Origin: JBDXHU01 sp039989475
GTDB taxonomy: Bacteria; Pseudomonadota; Gammaproteobacteria; Pseudomonadales; Halieaceae
Direction of reading: 5' to 3'
Assembly: GCA_039989475.1 (NCBI GenBank)
Contig: JBDXHU010000009.1
Location: 717,779 to 781,778, forward strand
Length of the DNA: 64,000 nucleotides
The position numbers were made by a program, and so were the translations under genes. Below are positions 35,334 to 43,730 of the stretch, piece after piece (position 1 is the first letter of the stretch; every line of letters begins with the position of its first letter). The notes under the pieces were generated by a model that had not been told where the DNA came from, searched no databases, and saw nothing but the letters and a program-made list of their open reading frames with translations.

Positions 35334-35942
35334 ATGCACGCTAGTTCCTTTGAGAAAATGCAGGAATTCAGAAACAAACACCTGGCAGGCAGGGAGTCTG
35401 AAGCCCTGGAAATTTTTGACATCGGCGCCCGGGACATTCTCGGCTCCTATCGCCCCCTGTTTCAGGAGGAGAGCTGGAACTACCGCGGTGTGGATCTCGA
35501 AGAAGGCCCCAACGTGGACATTGTCCTGACCGAGCCCTATCGCTGGAAGGAAATAAAATCCGAGTCCTGCGATGTGCTGATCTCGGGCCAGACCTTTGAG
35601 CACATCGAGTATTTCTGGGTAACCATCCTGGAAATCTGGCGCGTGCTAAAGCCCGGGGGCATCGTCTGCATCATCGCGCCCTCGGCCGGCAACCAGCACC
35701 GCTTTCCCGTCGACTGCTGGCGCTTCTACCCCGACGGATTTACCGCCCTGTGCCATTACGTCGGCTTGCAGCCCAGGCAGATCTACACCCAGTGGAAACC
35801 CAAGGGCACATACCCCGATTCCAGTGACAGCTGGAAGGATTCCGTACTGATCGCCGAAAAGCCCGCCATGCCCACACTGCTAAAGCTGAAGCACAATTTA
35901 AAAATGGCAATCAGGCGCAGGCTTTCTGCGCCGCGCCAGTAG
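35334..35942 (+). CDS. Class I SAM-dependent methyltransferase
   Basis: 202 residues. EIFDIGARDI replaces the usual Gly-rich motif I with a shorter version. NYRGVDLEEGPNVDIVL is motif II, DVLISGQTFEHIEY motif IV and LKPGGIVCIIAPSAG motif V. It carries a basic C-terminal tail. It lies 30 bases after the exporter ATPase and 42 bases before the CmcI-like gene. It probably methylates a sugar or terminates chain growth, as in O-antigen capping; this is inference. Confidence 0.8.
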   Translation: MHASSFEKMQEFRNKHLAGRESEALEIFDIGARDILGSYRPLFQEESWNYRGVDLEEGPNVDIVLTEPYRWKEIKSESCDVLISGQTFEHIEYFWVTILEIWRVLKPGGIVCIIAPSAGNQHRFPVDCWRFYPDGFTALCHYVGLQPRQIYTQWKPKGTYPDSSDSWKDSVLIAEKPAMPTLLKLKHNLKMAIRRRLSAPRQ

Positions 35943-35984
35943 TAAGACGGGCGGCGTTCCCGCGCGCGAGTGGAGAAAGAGCCA

Positions 35985-36632
35985 ATGCGACAGAATATGG
36001 AAGACCAGCTGGATATGCCGCTGCGTGAGGTACTGGACCTGATGCAGAAGCATATGATGCACCAGAGCAGCTATTTTGGCGTGCAGGCATGGAAGTGTCC
36101 GACCGACTTCTGGATGTACCAGGAAATCATTTTCGAAACCCGTCCCGACCTTATCATCGAGATTGGCTGCAATCGCGGCGGCGGCGCACTGGCGCTGGCG
36201 CACCTGTGCCAGAATATTGGTCACGGTCGCGTGATCGGCATTGATATCAGCCTCGACAAGATTGCGCCGAGCATAGCCGCACGCGAGGACATCCACTTCA
36301 TGGAAGCAGATGCCAGCCAGTGCTTCGACGAGGTCAGCGCCCTGGTAGGACCGGACGAGCGCGTACTCATCATTGAGGACAGCTCGCATACATACGAAAA
36401 CACCCTGGCACTGCTAAGGCAATACTCGGCCCTAATCAAGGTGGGTGACTATTTCATTGTTGAGGACGGCATCTGCGGCCACGGCCTGACGATTCCCGGC
36501 GCGCCCAATCCCGGTCCCTATGAAGCGGTGGAGACCTTCGTGCAGGAAAACGAGCACTTTGTGATTGATCGCGACAAGGAACGCTTCATGATTACCTGGA
36601 ACCCCAAGGGCTATCTACAGCGCATCAGCTGA
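35985..36632 (+). CDS. CmcI-family (cephalosporin hydroxylase-like) methyltransferase
   Basis: 215 residues from the ATG at 35985, with GGAG nine bases upstream (a GTG at 35970 is the alternative). DFWMYQEIIFETRPDLIIEI then GCNRGGGALALAHL is the CmcI N-terminal and SAM motif. IEDSSHTYENTL and DYFIVEDGI are typical of the group. Members were named after cephamycin synthesis, but most sit in polysaccharide loci and are likely sugar O-methyltransferases. It is convergent with the GWA-module gene, ending one base before it. Confidence 0.85.
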   Translation: MRQNMEDQLDMPLREVLDLMQKHMMHQSSYFGVQAWKCPTDFWMYQEIIFETRPDLIIEIGCNRGGGALALAHLCQNIGHGRVIGIDISLDKIAPSIAAREDIHFMEADASQCFDEVSALVGPDERVLIIEDSSHTYENTLALLRQYSALIKVGDYFIVEDGICGHGLTIPGAPNPGPYEAVETFVQENEHFVIDRDKERFMITWNPKGYLQRIS

Positions 36633-37403
36633 TCAGCCGACGCGCAGCGGGCTGTTGGTCAGCTGATCCTCACCGGGGATTTCCACCCTGACCTCATCGC
36701 CGGCCTGCAGGGGCTGGTCCAGCTCAAACTCAAAGCCGCTGCTCCCGCTGGCGCTAACTCGCATGGTCACCAGGTCCTCCCGGTAGCGGTCAGCCAATTG
36801 CTGCGCCTTGAGCTGGCCGTTGATAAACAGCTCAACGCTAACAGGCTGTTCAGTTTCCAGTCGCTGGGCCCAGCCCAGCACCCGCTCTCCGGCAGCAAAA
36901 TCGAGACGCCCGCGCGTGCCCGGTGCGGGCTCAAAGCCGTGATAGACCTGGTCGTGGCCCAACTGCTGGCGGTGTTGCTGATAGAAGCCATGAATATCGA
37001 AGGGAATCACCCCCGAGCTGCAATCATCGGTCATGATCTCAATACTCAGGGCCGCAGCTGGCTGCTGCAAGCCCTGCATGGCCAGCAAGAAATCGTAACC
37101 GCAGAACTCTGACACCTCGACGCCTTTGCGCACATAGTGCTGCAGCACATCGGGTCGCGAACGCATTGGTCGCAGCCACTTGCGAACACCGGCGTGGTCT
37201 GCAATTTTCACCTGCACGGGCCGACCACCATGACTGACCGCCCAGCCACTGCAGCGCAGCATGCAGCCACCCCTGGCATCGCTCTGCCAGATGGCCGGCA
37301 CTTGCACACAGTACTCCAGGTCGGCGGCCACATCGGCGGCCCGTGGACTGCCGTCAAGCTGGCAAGCCGCCGCTGCTACCTGAGCATTCCAATCACCTAA
37401 CAC
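36633..37403 (-). CDS. Tandem GWA-module protein, no catalytic domain
   Basis: 256 residues, GTG start (uncertain). There is no signal peptide, membrane helix or recognised enzyme motif. Residues about 29-140 (LEYC...GWAVSHG...RPDVLQHY...CGYDF...SSGVIPF) match the N-terminus of the methyltransferase protein at 40514 almost motif by motif. Residues about 163-256 (GRLDF...VLGWAQ...FINGQ...YREDL...NSPL) match the C-termini of the proteins at 41652 and 42686. Both halves share Gly-Trp-Ala, a Val-rich strand and Arg-x-Asp, suggesting one beta-sandwich family. It follows the SGNH gene on the same strand. Confidence 0.75.
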   Translation of the reverse strand: MLGDWNAQVAAAACQLDGSPRAADVAADLEYCVQVPAIWQSDARGGCMLRCSGWAVSHGGRPVQVKIADHAGVRKWLRPMRSRPDVLQHYVRKGVEVSEFCGYDFLLAMQGLQQPAAALSIEIMTDDCSSGVIPFDIHGFYQQHRQQLGHDQVYHGFEPAPGTRGRLDFAAGERVLGWAQRLETEQPVSVELFINGQLKAQQLADRYREDLVTMRVSASGSSGFEFELDQPLQAGDEVRVEIPGEDQLTNSPLRVG

Positions 37404-37435
37404 GCTACACCAACACTCCTCTCGCTTTGGGAACT

Positions 37436-37460
37436 ATTAGGGACCCGTTGGGACCCTAAT
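37436..37460 (-). terminator. Hairpin at the end of the SGNH copy 3 gene
   Basis: ATTAGGGACCC and GGGACCCTAAT pair around GTT with one central mismatch. The repeat overlaps the stop codon of the gene at 37456 and precedes the GWA-module gene. No T run follows, so it may attenuate or process rather than terminate. Confidence 0.35.
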
Positions 37461-38994
37461 AAACACTCAGTCTAAGGTCATTATCACACTGGAACCACTG
37501 CGCGCCGCGACCAAAGAGCAGTCGCAACCGGTAGTTGCCCCGTTGCAGCTGGTCGATCTGGCTGTTGTTCTGAAAACCAGAGTACAGCAACTGCTGTCCT
37601 TTGCGCTGCGCCACATCGAGTCGACGCAGGCCCGCCGCCATCGGGTACAGGTAATCGGGAGAAAAGAAATCCTGCCCCTCGATCAGCAAGTAGCCATCCA
37701 GTCGCTGTGCATCCTGGCCAGCCCAACCGCTCAGCTCCAGCATACCGGGCTGCTCCACCGGCACACGAACAGGCTTTCCGTCAAAGCCGCGCCGGTTAAC
37801 GCTGTCGACCTGGCAGGCAATTGAAAGCGCAGGCTGCGACCCGATTGCACTGGCTCGCTCAGCCGCCAATGGCGCCCTGCTAAAGCCCTGGCGGCGCGAC
37901 CAGAGACTGTAATCAAGGTCTCGCAGGTACTTGCGTTCCGGTACCAGTGTGCCTATCAGCGCCGCCCGCACCGCCGCATTGTGCTGATCCAGGGTTTCGG
38001 CAGACACCTGGAAACCAAACTCCCCGGGTGACGCGAGCTCGCTGCCGTCGATATAGGCCATCATCTGCCGGCCCACCGGTGGGCGAAAGTGCACCACATC
38101 GTAAAAGTTGGCCGTGTCCGCCAGGCGCTGATCAAACACCAGGAAGTCGAAGAACGGGGCCACACTGGCCATTTCCTGTTTCAGTTGCTCCAGCATCCCC
38201 AGGTTATGCCAGCGCAGGTTGTTGGCGAAGCTCGGTTGCAGGAACAGCACCAGCTCGATATTGCGGGCGTCCAGCAGTTGCTTCAGCGCGCGCAGGTCCT
38301 CGCCGAAACGGGCTATACCGTAGCTGTCCGGGGGATTATAGGGAAAGCGGAAAAACGGCTGCTGTGCATGGGCAGCGGGATCATCGGCAATGCGTTGATC
38401 GCAGTCCGGACACAGGCTGCGCCCGGAACTGGCAAATTGATACTCGACCTGTGGCTGGTCTCGCCGGTCACCGAAAAAATAGTGTGCATCAGTATTCGAC
38501 AGGCGCCGCTGCAGGTAACTGAGGAAAAACTGCCAGCGGGGGATGCCCGCCACCGCGGGATGCTGCCGACGCAGGTAGTCAGCCTGGTGCGGGCCCGGGT
38601 CCAGCAGGTAGGACATATCGTCGATCGCTATGTAGACCGTCTGCAAGGCCGGCAGCTGGTCCACCAGTTCGGTCAATACCTGCAAGTGATCCCGCGGCAG
38701 CCCTTCCGAATAGGCAAAGTTGTAGGCGGTAGGCCCCAGCACACTGTAGAAGGGGATGTTGGCTGCCTTCGAGGAGCCAAACAGCAGGCTCTCAACCGGC
38801 TCGGGCCTGGTAAGCACCGACTGGTATTTCAGGAAGCGCTCGTTAGGCACCACCCCACGCCAATCGCCGCGCTGTGCATAGACCCCGTAGTAGTCCTGGA
38901 CGTAGTTATAGAGGGGCAATGCCAGCACGAGCAGCAAGGGCAGCAACCACCAGGCGGCGCTTGCGGGATTAGAAGTTGAAGTAGATGAATTCAC
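37456..38994 (-). CDS. SGNH-like partner of MBOAT copy 3 with C-terminal GWA module
   Basis: 512 residues, GTG start overlapping the MBOAT stop region by 26 bases. A membrane segment (WWLLPLLLVLALPLYNYV) anchors a periplasmic domain. SLLFGSSKAANIPF is SGNH block I; FYDVVHFRPPVG gives Asp-x-x-His. A Cys pair (CPDCDQR) lies mid-protein. From about residue 415 a domain with LELSGWAG, LLIEGQ, RRLDV and YSGFQNN resembles the GWA module of neighbours. It likely O-acylates the exported glycan. It is the longest of the three SGNH proteins. Confidence 0.75.
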   Translation of the reverse strand: MNSSTSTSNPASAAWWLLPLLLVLALPLYNYVQDYYGVYAQRGDWRGVVPNERFLKYQSVLTRPEPVESLLFGSSKAANIPFYSVLGPTAYNFAYSEGLPRDHLQVLTELVDQLPALQTVYIAIDDMSYLLDPGPHQADYLRRQHPAVAGIPRWQFFLSYLQRRLSNTDAHYFFGDRRDQPQVEYQFASSGRSLCPDCDQRIADDPAAHAQQPFFRFPYNPPDSYGIARFGEDLRALKQLLDARNIELVLFLQPSFANNLRWHNLGMLEQLKQEMASVAPFFDFLVFDQRLADTANFYDVVHFRPPVGRQMMAYIDGSELASPGEFGFQVSAETLDQHNAAVRAALIGTLVPERKYLRDLDYSLWSRRQGFSRAPLAAERASAIGSQPALSIACQVDSVNRRGFDGKPVRVPVEQPGMLELSGWAGQDAQRLDGYLLIEGQDFFSPDYLYPMAAGLRRLDVAQRKGQQLLYSGFQNNSQIDQLQRGNYRLRLLFGRGAQWFQCDNDLRLSVY

Positions 38995-40372
38995 TGGTTT
39001 CGGTGTTTACGGACAAGGCCAGTATGAAAATGGCGAGTGCAATCGGCAACATGCGCTGCTGCACCCGGGTGTCGGCGGCAAGCTGGTTCGAGTTGCGCAT
39101 GCCGAAGCACAAGATAGCGCAAAACGCGACCAGCCCATAATCCAGTAGGGATGCCTCGATCGCGGCGCCAGGCAGCGTCGGGCTGAAGTAATAGCGCCAA
39201 TCAAGCAATGATCGATACATCGCAAAGGCGGCGTCGGCATCGACAGAGCGAAACAACACCAGGCTGAACAGGAAAAAACCAAAGGTCAGCAAAATACTGA
39301 ACTTGCGCGGTAGCCACTGCATACGACCCGCCATGATCGTCACAAACAACACAGCGACCCCGTGCAGTATCCCAAACAACACGAAGTTCCAGCCCGCCCC
39401 GTGCCAGACACCGACCAATACAAAGGTGAGGAAGATGGCCACGAGGGGCCGCAGCCCGGTGCGGACCCGACCGCGCAAGGGACCATAGACGTAGCGGGTC
39501 ATAAAGTCGTTCAGCGTGATATGCCAGCGCCGCCAGAAATCGCGAATATTGTGCGCTTTATAGGGGCTGTTGAAATTCAGGGGCAGGCGGACATTGAACA
39601 GGCGTGCCGCGCCCAGGGCCATGTCGGTATAGCCACTGAAATCGAAGTAAAGCTGGAATGAATAGGCCAGGGTGATAAAAGCCGCCTCGTGGGGCGGCAG
39701 ATTTGCCGAGGCCGCAAAACCCGACTGCACCAAAGGCACCAGCGCATCGGCCAAAACCGTCTTCTTGAACAAACCCAGGGCGATGAGAAACAGGCCGATG
39801 CGGACATTGTCCCACTCGATCCGGCCAAAGCTCTCCCGGCTGAACTGGGGCACCAATTTGGAATGATGCACAATCGGCCCCGCGATCAACTGCGGGAAAA
39901 AGCTCACGAACAGGCAGTAGTTGAGCAGGCCCGGCGCCGCCACGTGCCGGCGGTAGGAATCCACCAGGTAGGCAATCTGCTGAAAAGTGTAGAAGCTGAT
40001 CGCCAGCGGCAGCAGCAGATGTGCCTGCGGAATAGCCAGCTCTGTCACCGAGTTAAGATTGGACACCAGGAAGTCAAAGTATTTGTAATAGCCCAGCAGG
40101 CCCAGGTTGAAGCAAACGCCTACCGATAACAGGGCGTAACGCATGCGGGACACACCGGGTCTGCGCAATAACTCACCAATGCTGTAGTTGACCAGCATCG
40201 ATGTCAGCAGCAGCGGTAAGTAGCCTATTTTCCAGTAAGCGTAGAAATACAGCGATGCGAAGAGCAAGAGCAGGCGCGCAGCCGTCGCCCTCTCCAGCCG
40301 CGCCAGGAGATAGAAGAGTAGGAATACCCCCGGCAGAAAGACGGCAAGATACTCAAATGAATTAAACAGCAT
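38969..40372 (-). CDS. MBOAT family O-acyltransferase (AlgI-like), copy 3
   Basis: 467 residues, multi-helix, ATG start MLFNSFEYLAVFLPG. Hallmarks: FFPQLIAGPIVHH, FSGYTDMALG, DFWRRWHITLNDF and LVGVWHGAGWNFVLFGILHG, with the putative catalytic His. It pairs with the SGNH gene downstream, which it overlaps. It is divergent from the GWA-methyltransferase gene, with about 140 bases between starts. Confidence 0.92.
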   Translation of the reverse strand: MLFNSFEYLAVFLPGVFLLFYLLARLERATAARLLLLFASLYFYAYWKIGYLPLLLTSMLVNYSIGELLRRPGVSRMRYALLSVGVCFNLGLLGYYKYFDFLVSNLNSVTELAIPQAHLLLPLAISFYTFQQIAYLVDSYRRHVAAPGLLNYCLFVSFFPQLIAGPIVHHSKLVPQFSRESFGRIEWDNVRIGLFLIALGLFKKTVLADALVPLVQSGFAASANLPPHEAAFITLAYSFQLYFDFSGYTDMALGAARLFNVRLPLNFNSPYKAHNIRDFWRRWHITLNDFMTRYVYGPLRGRVRTGLRPLVAIFLTFVLVGVWHGAGWNFVLFGILHGVAVLFVTIMAGRMQWLPRKFSILLTFGFFLFSLVLFRSVDADAAFAMYRSLLDWRYYFSPTLPGAAIEASLLDYGLVAFCAILCFGMRNSNQLAADTRVQQRMLPIALAIFILALSVNTETSEFIYFNF

Positions 40373-40513
40373 GCCTGAGGAGGCGCTCTTGCCAGACCAT
40401 TAGAATTGTTTGGCCGTGATTTTAGAGTAGAATCCCACTTCACTCAATTGAGAACGCCGGGACAGACCAGGTCAGCGGCGCTCTCTGTGGCCAAATCCAG
40501 GCAAGAACCCAAG

Positions 40514-41632
40514 ATGCAGACAGCCCAGTTTCAACGCAATTCGACCGACACAGACAATAGCGATGCGCCATCCAGCCTGGAGTATTGCTTCGATACGCCA
40601 CAAGACTGGAGCGCCATTCGCAAGCCCCTGAGGGTACAGTTCCGGGGCTGGGCCGCGAGCCATGGCGATGGCCCGGCGCAGCTGATACTGACCCTGCCGG
40701 ATGGCAGCAACAGCCACCACAGCACCGATGTCGAGAGGCCCGACGTGGTCGCCCACTTTGCGCGCCAGGGAAAAGAGGTAGCCACACTCTGCGGCTTCGA
40801 TTTCGAGGTCGAAATTCCACAGCAGCGCAGCGGCCCTTATGCACTGTCTATCGAAGTGCAGAACGACGGCTTCAGCTCCGGGCCAATCAACTTCGTCGCC
40901 AACGACTTCGGCTCTGTACATTGGCCCAACCAGCCCGCTTCAGAGACCGCGGAGCCCGCCCGCAGTAACTACAAAGACACCTGGAACGCGGTATCCAGCA
41001 ACGTCAACGATGCCAAGGTATCGGTGGCTGGCTACACCGAGGACAGCGAGTTTGACCGCACCGCCGGTTTTACCCAGCAGGTCCTGGAAAATACCGTCGG
41101 CATCCAGCCCCAGGACGTGGTGCTGGAAATCGGCTGCGGTGTGGGGCGTATGGCCCGCACCCTGTCGCAGCGCTGCCAGCGATGGATTGGATGCGATGTG
41201 GCAGAAAATATGCTGGAGTACGCACGCCAGCGCTGCAGCGACCTGGATAATGTGGAGTTTGTCTCACTCAATGGCTGGGACCTGTCTCCCATCGAGGACA
41301 GTTCTATCGATGTGGTCTACTGCACGGTGGTATTCATGCACCTGGATGAATGGGACCGATTCAACTATATCTGCGAGGCCATGCGTGTGTTGCGCCCCGG
41401 CGGCCGCATCTATGTGGATAACTACAACCTGCTGTCACGGGAAGGCTGGGACTTCTTCATGAAAAACATGCTCGATTACCACCCATTGCAGCGCCCCTCG
41501 AACATCAGCAAGTCCTCGACACCCGAGGAGCTCTGTCATTTCCTGGCACAGGCAGGCTTCACCGATATCAAGCACCACACCGGCGACGACATGTGGGTCT
41601 ATGCCTGGGGATCCAAAGCCCTGGAGTCCTGA
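40514..41632 (+). CDS. GWA-module plus SAM methyltransferase fusion
   Basis: 372 residues from the ATG at 40514 (start uncertain; the frame is open further upstream). Residues about 20-130 form the GWA module shared with the protein at 36633 (LEYC, GWAASHG, RPDVVAHF, LCGFDF, ALSIE, SSGPINF). Residues about 185-370 are a class I methyltransferase: VVLEIGCGVGRMARTL (motif I), WIGCDVAENML, IDVVYCTVVFMHLDEW and LRPGGRIYVDNYN. It heads a four-gene plus-strand run. The module probably binds the acceptor or a partner (inferred). Confidence 0.8.
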   Translation: MQTAQFQRNSTDTDNSDAPSSLEYCFDTPQDWSAIRKPLRVQFRGWAASHGDGPAQLILTLPDGSNSHHSTDVERPDVVAHFARQGKEVATLCGFDFEVEIPQQRSGPYALSIEVQNDGFSSGPINFVANDFGSVHWPNQPASETAEPARSNYKDTWNAVSSNVNDAKVSVAGYTEDSEFDRTAGFTQQVLENTVGIQPQDVVLEIGCGVGRMARTLSQRCQRWIGCDVAENMLEYARQRCSDLDNVEFVSLNGWDLSPIEDSSIDVVYCTVVFMHLDEWDRFNYICEAMRVLRPGGRIYVDNYNLLSREGWDFFMKNMLDYHPLQRPSNISKSSTPEELCHFLAQAGFTDIKHHTGDDMWVYAWGSKALES

Positions 41633-41651
41633 GCACCCGGAGTAGCCAGCC

Positions 41652-42701
41652 ATGACAGCTCACAGCAAGCCGGACCCGGCGAGAAAACTGGCCGCTTTAT
41701 CCAATCCCGGCATACACGTCATCAATGCACCGGGACTGGAGCCGCAAGCGGCACCGGGTCATTGCAGCGTGGTACTGGGAACGGCTCGCGGCGGCACCTC
41801 CGCCATCGCCGGTGCACTTTCACTGCTGGGCGTGGACATGGGCCCGGGCGCCCTGCCGCCCGTATTTGAGGACCTGGAGTTGGCACTGGCCATTGAGGCC
41901 GAAGACGGGCCAGCGGTTGAAGAAGTCATCGCCCAGCGAGCCAGCCCGGGCAGGCCCTGGGGGTTCAAGCGGCCCGGCTACATCAAGTATGCCGACAAAT
42001 ACCATGCACAGCTGGGTGCTGTGCGTTACATCGCCGTGTTTCGTGATCCCATGGCCGTCGCCGCCAGGGCCAGTCTTTCCAGTAATAGCGACCTGGTGGA
42101 TACGATACGGACAGCCCTGGCGGAGACTGAAGCCATCCATGACTTCCTCTCCGAAACCGACGCGCCGGCACTGCTGGTCTCTTATGAAAAACTGCTGCAG
42201 GAACCCCAGCACTTCATCGATAGCCTCGTCGCCTTCAGCGGGCTGACTCCCGGCAAGGACATGATCGCAGCCGCCCGGGAGCTCATCAGCGCCAGCCCAG
42301 CAGACTATGTTGACCTGACCCGCAGCAACAAAAGCCGGGGCCGTATCGACATTATTGAGCCGCGACGTATCCGTGGCTGGGCGCAATACCTGAGCCACAG
42401 GCGTGAGGCTACCGTGTCAATCCTGGTCAATGAGCAGGAGGTGGCGCGGGTCGTCGCTGACCAGTATCGTGCGGACCTCACCTCCTACGGCGTCAGTGAA
42501 GACGGCCGTTGCGCCTTTGATGCAGAGCTGTCGCTGCCACTGCAAAAAGGGGACATTGTGCGAGCCAGGGTCACCGAGGACCTGTCTGATATCATGAACA
42601 GCCCCTGTGTTTACAGCGGGCAGGATGAACCGGAGCCCGGCTCCGGCATAGCCGGGCTTGTCGCCAGAGCCTGGCAACGGCGCCCATGGAAAAAGGTCTA
42701 G
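41652..42701 (+). CDS. Sulfotransferase-like protein 3 with C-terminal GWA module
   Basis: 349 residues. SVVLGTARGGTSAIAGAL is a PAPS-type P-loop and AVFRDPMAVAARASLS resembles the 3'-phosphate loop; WGFKRPGYI and LLVSYEKLLQEP are family core segments. From about residue 233 a GWA module follows: GRIDIIEPRRIRGWAQYL, VNEQEVARVVADQYRADL, DAELSLPLQKGD and MNSP. It overlaps the next gene, a clear paralogue, by 16 bases, indicating tandem duplication. It probably sulfates glycan; the substrate is unknown. Confidence 0.77.
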   Translation: MTAHSKPDPARKLAALSNPGIHVINAPGLEPQAAPGHCSVVLGTARGGTSAIAGALSLLGVDMGPGALPPVFEDLELALAIEAEDGPAVEEVIAQRASPGRPWGFKRPGYIKYADKYHAQLGAVRYIAVFRDPMAVAARASLSSNSDLVDTIRTALAETEAIHDFLSETDAPALLVSYEKLLQEPQHFIDSLVAFSGLTPGKDMIAAARELISASPADYVDLTRSNKSRGRIDIIEPRRIRGWAQYLSHRREATVSILVNEQEVARVVADQYRADLTSYGVSEDGRCAFDAELSLPLQKGDIVRARVTEDLSDIMNSPCVYSGQDEPEPGSGIAGLVARAWQRRPWKKV

Positions 42702-43714
42702 CTGCGGATGAACAAGGAATGACCGACCCGCTGGAACAAATGCGCAACACCGGTCTGTGCTCAGTGCTGGATGACAGTATTGTGGATCAGCCCGAGAAAA
42801 CCCTGGTGGTGCTGGGGATCGCACGCGGTGGCACCTCGGCGATAGCCGGTGCCCTGCACGAGCTGGGTATATTTACCGGCGCCTTATCTGCCGGCCCGGT
42901 ATTCGAGGACGTAAACCTGTCCGCGAGTATTGAATCAGGTACTGCCGAAGACGTGCAGCGGATCATTGATGAGTACAACGGGCAACACAAGGTCTGGGCT
43001 TATAAGCGTCCTCGCCTGCTCTACCATGTGGCTGATGTACATGCGCAGTTCAGGAACCCGGTTTACATCGTCATCTTCCGGGATGTATTCGCCGCAGCCC
43101 AGCGCACCCGCATCTCCGGCGGTGTGGATATATTCCTGACCATGAAAAAGCTGCTGGCGGACACCGGGCGCATTGTTGACTTCATCGACTCCCGGCGCCC
43201 CAACGTCATTCTGGTTTCCTACGAAAAGCTACTGGCGCATCCAGAACTATTGGTAGATGAACTGATAAAGTTGAGCGGGACGGGCGCCAGTGAGGACGCC
43301 CGGCTTGCGGCCATTGCCTCTATCCGGCCCGCGCCGGATGACTACCTGGACGCCACCCGGACCAACAAGGCCGCCGGCAGGATAAGCCGGGTGAGCGATG
43401 ATTGTGTTGAAGGCTGGGCCCGTTATACCTACCCACTCAAGCCGGCAGCCGAGGTGGAGCTGAGCATCAATGGCAGTGTCATAGCACAGACCACGGCGGA
43501 GCTGGATATCCCGGATACCGGCATGCCGCCCGGCAGGACGGAAGGCAGCTACTGTGGATTTCGTTTTCAATTGCAGCCTGGCACCATCAGCAACTCAGAC
43601 CAGCTGGCGGTACGCGCTACTGATGACATCACCGAGCTGGAGAATTCACCCTTGACCGCCGAGCTACCAGTGTCAGCCCTGGGTAAACTGGGCCGCTGGC
43701 TGCGCCGCTCATGA
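42686..43714 (+). CDS. Sulfotransferase-like protein 4 with C-terminal GWA module
   Basis: 342 residues (an internal ATG at 42719 is an alternative start). It is paralogous to the preceding gene: VVLGIARGGTSAIAGAL P-loop, GPVFEDVNLSASIE, WAYKRPRLLYHVAD, VIFRDVFAAAQRT and ILVSYEKLLAHPE. The GWA module starts near residue 230 (GRISRVSDDCVEGWARYT, LSINGSVIAQTTAELD, CGFRFQLQPG, LENSPL). The two copies differ enough that duplication is not recent. The next start follows after 16 bases. Confidence 0.77.
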   Translation: MEKGLAADEQGMTDPLEQMRNTGLCSVLDDSIVDQPEKTLVVLGIARGGTSAIAGALHELGIFTGALSAGPVFEDVNLSASIESGTAEDVQRIIDEYNGQHKVWAYKRPRLLYHVADVHAQFRNPVYIVIFRDVFAAAQRTRISGGVDIFLTMKKLLADTGRIVDFIDSRRPNVILVSYEKLLAHPELLVDELIKLSGTGASEDARLAAIASIRPAPDDYLDATRTNKAAGRISRVSDDCVEGWARYTYPLKPAAEVELSINGSVIAQTTAELDIPDTGMPPGRTEGSYCGFRFQLQPGTISNSDQLAVRATDDITELENSPLTAELPVSALGKLGRWLRRS

Positions 43715-43730
43715 TGAACAGGATGCTGAC

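Noticed and set aside
35985..36632. Antibiotic (cephamycin) biosynthesis from the CmcI-like gene
   Set aside because: No other beta-lactam or secondary-metabolite gene is present; neighbours are polysaccharide genes.
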